From JBDRNO01 sp043811005 (lineage in GTDB: Bacteria; Bacteroidota; Bacteroidia; NORP154): 8,584 bases of DNA. Positions 7,102 to 8,584 of the stretch are shown in pieces; the first letter of the stretch is position 1; each line of letters starts with the position of its first letter. The notes below the pieces were generated by a model. It was given only the letters and a program-made list of their open reading frames with translations, searched no databases and was not told the origin of the DNA. The position numbers were made by a program, and so were the translations under genes. Location: contig JBDRNO010000088.1 in assembly GCA_043811005.1 (NCBI GenBank), positions 1 through 8,584 of the forward strand, written 5' to 3'.

Positions 7102-7951
7102 TCTAATGCATTATTTTGGTATTTTTCGATTAAAGTAAATATTTCAGTATAGACTTTCGTTTTTTCCTTTTCAATTTTTTTAACAGCAAAATCAGAAGCA
7201 TTGGTATAACCGCCTGAGTAATACCTGTAGAACCATGAAGACAAAACCAATAGACCATCAATAATATTATAATTCACTGCTGTAAACAGAGCATAAAATG
7301 CAACACCGGTAATTAAAAAAATGAATTAAGGCCGCTAAGTAATTCACCGGTGTATATTTGGCCAAGCCCTGGTAAAAACATACTCATCAGTTCCACTTTT
7401 CTGGGCCTGAATTTTCTATTAAAACGATCAAAATCAAGGAACAAATCATTAATTTTTGTTATACTGGCTGAATCAAGTAATGCTGCTAAAAACTCACGGG
7501 AATTCTCATAATCATTTAGGCCGAAATAACATATTCCCATATATAAATTCTTCCTTTTCTGAAGATATTCATTGTGAGGATCTGGGAGGTCAAATAGTTC
7601 TGTGAGTGCAGAAAAATAGTTATCCTGATTAAAGTTACATAATGTCTTTTTTAAGGCCAGCTCAAATCTAAGACTATCATTATTTTCGACACGCATAGCG
7701 AAATCGTAATATTTAAAAGCAAGATCGAAATCGGATACCAGGTAATGAATAGATGCAATTTTAGAGTATAACTCATTATATTCCTTTTCGTTGTCAAATA
7801 AAAGGATACGTTGGTATTCCTTCAATGCCAGCTGATAATTTCCTTTGTTGAACTGTTCTTCAGAGAATTTCTTCATCTGATGGATATCCTGAGCCTTTGC
7901 AATGGAAAGCAAACAAAGGCTAAAAAGAAGTATATATAATGTTCTCAGCAT
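7098..7951 (-). CDS. Exported TPR protein with C-terminal PGLG membrane domain (frameshifted in a T7 run)
   Basis: The start at 7951 gives a good signal peptide (MLRTLYILLFSLCLLSIAKA, then QDIH). TPR-like repeats follow: FNKGNYQLALKEYQRILLFD (34-53), a second with SDFDLAFKYYDFAMRVEN, and a third with GLNDYENSREFLAALLD. Next comes a membrane domain opening with SMFLPGLGQIYTGELLSGLN. As written, the frame stops at 7313-7315 after 212 residues, directly after seven T on the coding strand. With one added T it continues as FFLITGVAFYALFTAVNYNI and onward, ending at TGA 7100-7098 with 284 residues. That stop overlaps the next gene's ATG, which strongly supports the repaired frame. The start overlaps the end of the upstream gene by 32 bases. 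An upstream ATG at 8062 is open but would add residues with no signal character and would run across the upstream gene. Function unknown; the membrane domain resembles that of the upstream gene. Confidence 0.75.
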
Positions 7952-8584
7952 TGTTTTGATATCTTTTTTGCAGGTCGGAGTTGTATCTTTTTGCAGATTT
8001 AGCAGAGCCAAAAAGATTAGCCGAATAAAAACTAAATGCCAGACCTCCAAAAATCCAGCCATTTGGGCTTTTTATACCCTTTTTGTTAAATGCACGGTAT
8101 GAGGCATAAGCATTTGTACTTACAAACAGGAAGGAAATAAGAGCATCACCGAATCGTTTTGAATATGCTTTGCCGCTTCCGGGGATCACTGCTGACATCA
8201 TTAATGCCAGTGCCGGACTTTTGTATTTTTCATGTTCAAAATTATAAGTCAATTGGTATAAATCAGCATAATTTGCTTTTATCAAATCTCCGTTGTTCAG
8301 GTAATAATTAAATGCCGAATCATATTTTTGAGTTACCCAGAAATAACCTAATTCATAAAAACATCTCTCACCGGGTTGAAGCAATGATGAAATTTCGAAG
8401 AACTTGTTTGAATCTGATTTACAAGTAAGTGAGAAAGCCAGATATTCCTTTGCAGATGGTAATGAATTATATTGATATATATTTTTTTTAGCAGTTCGAA
8501 TGAAGTTTTTAATTTATCACATTGGTTGTTTAGTTTATAGGTTTGAACTAGTTCAAGGATTATAGAAGTATCACAGGGCCATAG
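7920..8584 (-). CDS. TPR-like protein with C-terminal PGSG membrane domain (5' partial, frameshifted in an A8 run)
   Basis: The gene enters from the right edge, so its start is not visible. From 8584 the frame reads LWPCDTSIILELVQTYKLNN and goes on to FELLKK at an eight-A run (8489-8482, coding strand). One added A joins it to NIYQYNSLPSAKEYLAFSLT and the rest, ending at TAG 7922-7920. The visible part has TPR-like helices (for example CFYELGYFWVTQKYDSAFNY). A membrane domain then opens with MMSAVIPGSGKAYSKRFGDA, continues with SFLFVSTNAYASYRAF and GWIFGGLAFSFYSANLFGSA, and ends in a basic tail. This domain type, PGxGxxY then a small helical membrane unit ending near Asn, is found in envelope-associated TPR proteins, but I can assign no function. 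A TTG at 8384 could be read as a start but lies in mid-protein. It is the most upstream visible gene of the operon. Confidence 0.7.

Noticed and set aside
7952..8062. Upstream start of the second TPR gene at 8062 (MAGFLEVW...)
   Set aside because: These bases encode the GWIFGGLAF region of the upstream gene in another frame. The start at 7951 gives a textbook signal peptide.
7920..8384. A separate short gene starting at TTG 8384
   Set aside because: The same frame continues upstream as credible protein to the A8 run, so this is an internal codon of a longer gene.

Overview
The window looks like chromosomal DNA of a member of the Bacteroidota, probably a Bacteroidales-like or environmental lineage. 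The grounds are AT-rich leaders with almost no Shine-Dalgarno sequences, export signals ending in ...TAQ or ...KAQ, a small outer-membrane beta-barrel ending in Phe, a secreted lipoprotein lactonase, and TPR proteins of a style common in that phylum. This is judged from protein style, not from a search.

Layout, plus strand: the last 32 codons of an unrecognised gene (1-99); a lipoprotein of the seven-bladed lactonase family (160-1275); an intergenic region with a GC-rich palindromic element (1306-1357); then a glycerol catabolic cluster in the order glpD (1470-3029), glpK (3062-4552), glpF (4614-5327). GlpF admits glycerol, GlpK phosphorylates it, and GlpD oxidises glycerol-3-phosphate to dihydroxyacetone phosphate, passing electrons to the quinone pool. 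A period-7 tandem repeat sits in the glpK-glpF gap. After about 280 bases without a gene comes a broken gene for a small outer-membrane beta-barrel (5607-6157). It carries one frameshift and one premature stop, and is followed by a probable intrinsic terminator (6180-6215).

Layout, minus strand (convergent with the above): a compact three-gene operon read from the right edge leftwards. It encodes a TPR-like protein with a C-terminal PGSG membrane domain (8584 to 7920, start outside the window), an exported TPR protein with a related PGLG membrane domain (7951 to 7098), and an exported TPR-like helical protein (7101 to 6358). The genes overlap by 32 and 4 bases, the second overlap being an ATGA stop/start. 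The first two genes are each interrupted by a one-base loss in a long homopolymer (A8 and T7 on the coding strand). Adding one base to each gives continuous proteins, and in the second case the repaired frame ends exactly at the ATGA junction. These breaks are therefore sequencing undercalls, slippage or phase-variable tracts more likely than old decay.

The glycerol genes are ordinary in kind. The least explained part is the TPR/PGxGxxY operon, for which I can name no function. No RNA genes, CRISPR arrays, insertion sequences or prophage genes were seen.
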